NCBI RefSeq assembly: GCF_001039355.2
Contig: NW_019775669.1
Location: 873,545-937,544 of the forward strand
Reading direction: 5' to 3'
DNA length: 64,000 nt
From: Lingula anatina
Taxonomy: Eukaryota > Brachiopoda > Lingulata > Lingulida > Lingulidae
Shown: in pieces, positions 61,398 through 64,000 of the stretch
Layout of the letters: every line of letters starts with the position of its first letter
How positions within the stretch are numbered: the stretch's first letter is position 1
Program-made: the position numbers and the translations under genes
The notes under the pieces: model-generated
What the model was told of the DNA's origin: nothing
Database searches by the model: none
What the model saw: the letters and a program-made list of their open reading frames with translations, nothing else

Positions 61398-63357
61398 TCA
61401 TGTACAACGTATGGGAGAAATGCCCAAGTCCTTGGCATGTGCAGTGGCGCCCAAAATGTGTACATTGAGATAATGACGTCTGCTAGAAGATTTGTCGACG
61501 TCAGTACAGTTAATCTGAAACACGCATGCACACTCCATGGTTGTCGAAGGATCGTCTGCTACGAATATTTTCAAAAAGTATATGCCGGGTTGTGGGACTT
61601 TGGCATTGAAAAGAACCTCGTTTTCGATTCTTCGACAAAGAACGCTTCCTGTCACCGATTCTCGACTAGCTGCAGACGGGGGGTGGTGTGGGTCAATTTT
61701 AGCGGCAAAGTCTGCCCGACTGGCATTCGGCACTCCTATTCTCACCTCAGCCCTGCCGGAGTGCGTCCATAGAATCGATATGTACCGGGTTGCGAAGCGC
61801 AGGCCTTTGTTAAAAAATGGCGCCTTTACCACCGGGAGTCTAATAAATTCNTATGCCGGGTTGTGGGACTTTGGCATTGAAAAGAACCTCGTTTTCGATT
61901 CTTCGACAAAGAACGCTTCCTGTCACCGATTCTCGACTAGCTGCAGACGGGGGGTGGTGTGGGTCAATTTTAGCGGCAAAGTCTGCCCGACTGGCATTCG
62001 GCACTCCTATTCTCACCTCAGCCCTGCTGGAGTGCGTCCATAGAATCGATATGTACCGGGTTGCGAAGCGCAGGCCTTTGTTAAAAAATGGCGCCTTTAC
62101 CACCGGGAGTCTAATAAATTCCTCCATGGAAATGGCAGGCTCCATTAGCTGCCACTTTTTGTCGTCTGGAAAATGTTCAAAAATATGATCTTCGGGGTCT
62201 GTGAGAAAATAAAACTCCTCACATTCCCCTGACCTTGACCTGGTGATGTGATCTGATCTTGACCTAGTTCGTCCTCAAATTGTTTCCCCCTGGTGAATCG
62301 TGCACCCCATTGGCAGTTGATGAAGTGCCAAGACCCGTCCACGCAGACTGCTTTCCAGGAATTTCTGAAGCGCCTGGACATTTTATGACCAGCCTTGTAG
62401 CCAGAACTCTTCGAGTACCCACGGACGATCTCACAGTGAATTCCAGCGTAACTAATATAAAAAATAAAAACAATAACAATGAATTTTAATTGAATCCCCG
62501 AAAATAAGCAGCCATAAGGAAGAAAGACTCGACTGATACATTCAGTTCACTGTTAGAATGAGGGCACAAGGTTTCCTTGAGAAAAGAAAAGAAGAAGAAA
62601 AGAAGCCCAAGAAGAATAAGAAGAGGTGGATACCACCAAAGATAAGATTGAGGGGTACTTGCTATGCCAACTCCCCCCCCAACCCAGAATGCAGAATACA
62701 GTTTAGCCCACCCTCGACGTTGCAGGTGGTTTCCTCGAATATAATATTCACTGAAAGTGGTATAGAGTTTCATGAGACAAAAGAGGCACTGAGGTTTACC
62801 TGCATAGTCGTTTAAAAAGAACATGATAACTTTCAATCCCCAGTTTAGCAGTCCCAGGGCAGTGTCTGGGTCAAGGTCATCGCTGAACTCCATCTTGTTC
62901 TGGTTGTTTACGGTAATCCAACGGAATATGGCTCTGAAAGCATGTAATATTAACAACATTAAACAAACGTGCACCTTGGTTTAGACAGCGCAAAAACAGA
63001 TTAAAGAAATGTTAAAATCAATGATGTTGCATCTGCCCTAAGAATTATATGAGATAAAATAGGCAAATGTTCTTTTAAAAAAATCAGTCATTTTTTCTAA
63101 TATGCAATTGTAATCATGCTCAGTGTGTGTTTGTTCGGGGATATAATAAATAAATAAGATTAAAATTAAAATTATAATTAATTAAAATCAAAATTAATAA
63201 AATCAAATAAAACAGATATCAGAATTCAATGCTGACCTTAAGTAATGTTAAATAATAAGAATGATTAGTACCTTGCTTTTTCTAATTCGTTACAGCAGTC
63301 CTTAGTTAGGTTCCTTACAAGGTTTGTAAATGTTGTCAAATCGTCGGATTTCGCAAC
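61398..63357 (-). pseudogene. Kyphoscoliosis-peptidase/hillarin-like protein, three exons, frameshifted
   Basis: Minus-strand exons 63272-63357 (TTFTNLVRNLTKDCCNELEK), 62800-62933 (RAIFRWITVNNQNKMEFSDD) and from 62451 downwards (YAGIHCEIVRGYSKSSGYK, WKAVCVDGSWHFINCQWGAR, EFYFLTDPEDHIFEHFPDD, MEEFIRLPVVKAPFF, then a beta-rich segment to about 61490). This order is that of the transglutaminase-like core and following domain of KY/hillarin proteins, which act at muscle Z-discs or the cytoskeleton (family knowledge). At the place of the usual HxWN motif the text is NSWK, so the catalytic His seems absent, as in other non-catalytic relatives (inference). Breaks: exon 2 is one base short (134 instead of 135 nt, near 62850), and a one-base shift lies near 62240 between SPGQ and EEFYF. 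A 270-bp duplication across an N further disrupts exon 3. Splice sites and the rest are well kept, so these may be sequence errors or a young pseudogene. Exons 5' of 63357 and the 3' end are not resolved. Confidence 0.78.
61581..62121. repeat. 270-bp direct duplication across an N inside the KY-like exon
   Basis: 61581-61850 and 61852-62121 are identical except for one base (GCCCTGCCGG versus GCCCTGCTGG), with N at 61851 between them. Near identity and the N strongly suggest overlapping contig ends joined without merging. Confidence 0.92.
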
Positions 63358-63359
63358 CT

Positions 63360-63504
63360 TTAATAACAATTGTAAAAAAAAGGCTTAGTCATACCCCGCT
63401 TGAAGAAGTAAAACAACCTGTCCTCAAGGAAATCAAGAAGCATGAATAATGTAAAATTGTAACAATATGATAAAAATCCTTCTCTCTACAATTAAGCCCA
63501 TTGT

Positions 63505-63541
<37 letters not shown>

Positions 63542-64000
63542 TTACAAGAGAATATACGAATGAACGTGTGGTAAGGAAAGCGAGTCAATCTCGTCGTAGA
63601 GTGGAACTGCTGTGTTAATTTCGTGACTTTGTCAAAACAACAAAAAAGTCACAAAATTGGCCATAATTTCCAGGTGCAGACGTCTCACTCACTTACATTT
63701 GGTCTGGTGATGAATACTGACAGATGTTTACTAAAATTGAAGCAAAAGCTTGTAACGACGGTTATGAATTTCACTGGGGATATGTGCACAGAAGCCACAT
63801 TTCCTGTTTGCGTCGCCAAAGTCAAAATGTTTTCAACAACATATGTCTGTCGCATTTCATAGTTATGAAACAGTTCATTGTTTTTTTTTTTTTTTTTTTT
63901 TTACTATATTCAAATATTGCGCATTTTTGTTCATTTTAATTTATTTCCAAAGTCGAGTTTAATTGGCTGTACAGTTTGTCAGAGTTTAAAATTATGTCTC
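63360..64000. other. Right edge; no supported gene
   Basis: Upstream (5') side of the KY-like gene, holding an (ATTT)n run at about 63508-63542 and a poly-T run at 63880-63902. Earlier exons of that gene may be here or beyond, but none could be recognised. Confidence 0.4.

Noticed and set aside
1-64000. CRISPR arrays, operons or prokaryotic defence systems
   Set aside because: No spacer-repeat periodicity of that kind; all supported genes are spliced eukaryotic genes, and tandem arrays present are minisatellites or transposon arms.

Overview
This is an intron-rich, AT-rich animal (metazoan) genomic window, not a prokaryotic one. Real genes are split into short exons with GT..AG borders, separated by kilobases of non-coding DNA full of microsatellites, inverted-repeat mobile elements and degraded transposons. 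The gene content (an AFG1-like mitochondrial ATPase, a MANSC-domain mucin-like membrane protein, a single Tbx1/10-class T-box gene, a kyphoscoliosis-peptidase/hillarin-like gene) and low GC suggest an invertebrate bilaterian, possibly a lophotrochozoan. The species is not determined.

Layout. (1) 1-3457, minus: the 5' six exons of an AFG1L-type ATPase that runs off the left edge. (2) 5307-8969, plus: a complete four-exon, 500-codon gene for a secreted-then-anchored mucin-like protein with an N-terminal MANSC domain, a Thr/Pro stalk with 42-bp coding repeats, one membrane span and a short tail. (3) 11546-12106, plus: a one-exon ORF for a possible type II membrane protein. (4) 17393-34280, minus: a complete seven-exon Tbx1/10 gene (482 codons plus stop); all exon phases agree and the T-box is intact. 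Its two large 5' introns hold candidate regulatory islands. (5) 38.8-45.6 kb: small terminal-inverted-repeat elements with 5-bp target duplications, the last exon of a RING-finger gene (41815-42166, minus) and a 1.3 kb direct duplication that begins exactly at an N. (6) 46362-48135, plus: a decayed, intron-containing GIN1/Ginger-type integrase. (7) 48.7-53.5 kb: a nest of inverted-repeat elements containing a 3.5 kb foldback element with 53-bp termini and arms built of ~375-bp tandem units. (8) 56418-56617, minus: a TATA box and signal-peptide first exon of a small secreted protein. (9) 57.2-61.1 kb: a dead LINE, a repeated segment, an inserted MITE and copies of a second inverted-repeat family. 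(10) 61.4-63.4 kb, minus: exons of a KY/hillarin-like protein carrying two single-base frameshifts and a 270-bp duplication across an N.

The genes do not form a pathway; they are independent neighbours. The most unusual structures are the foldback element, whose insertion is supported by a related copy of its host repeat lacking the insert, the exon-split integrase relic, and the fact that three of the four N characters sit between direct duplicates, which points to unmerged overlapping contig ends.
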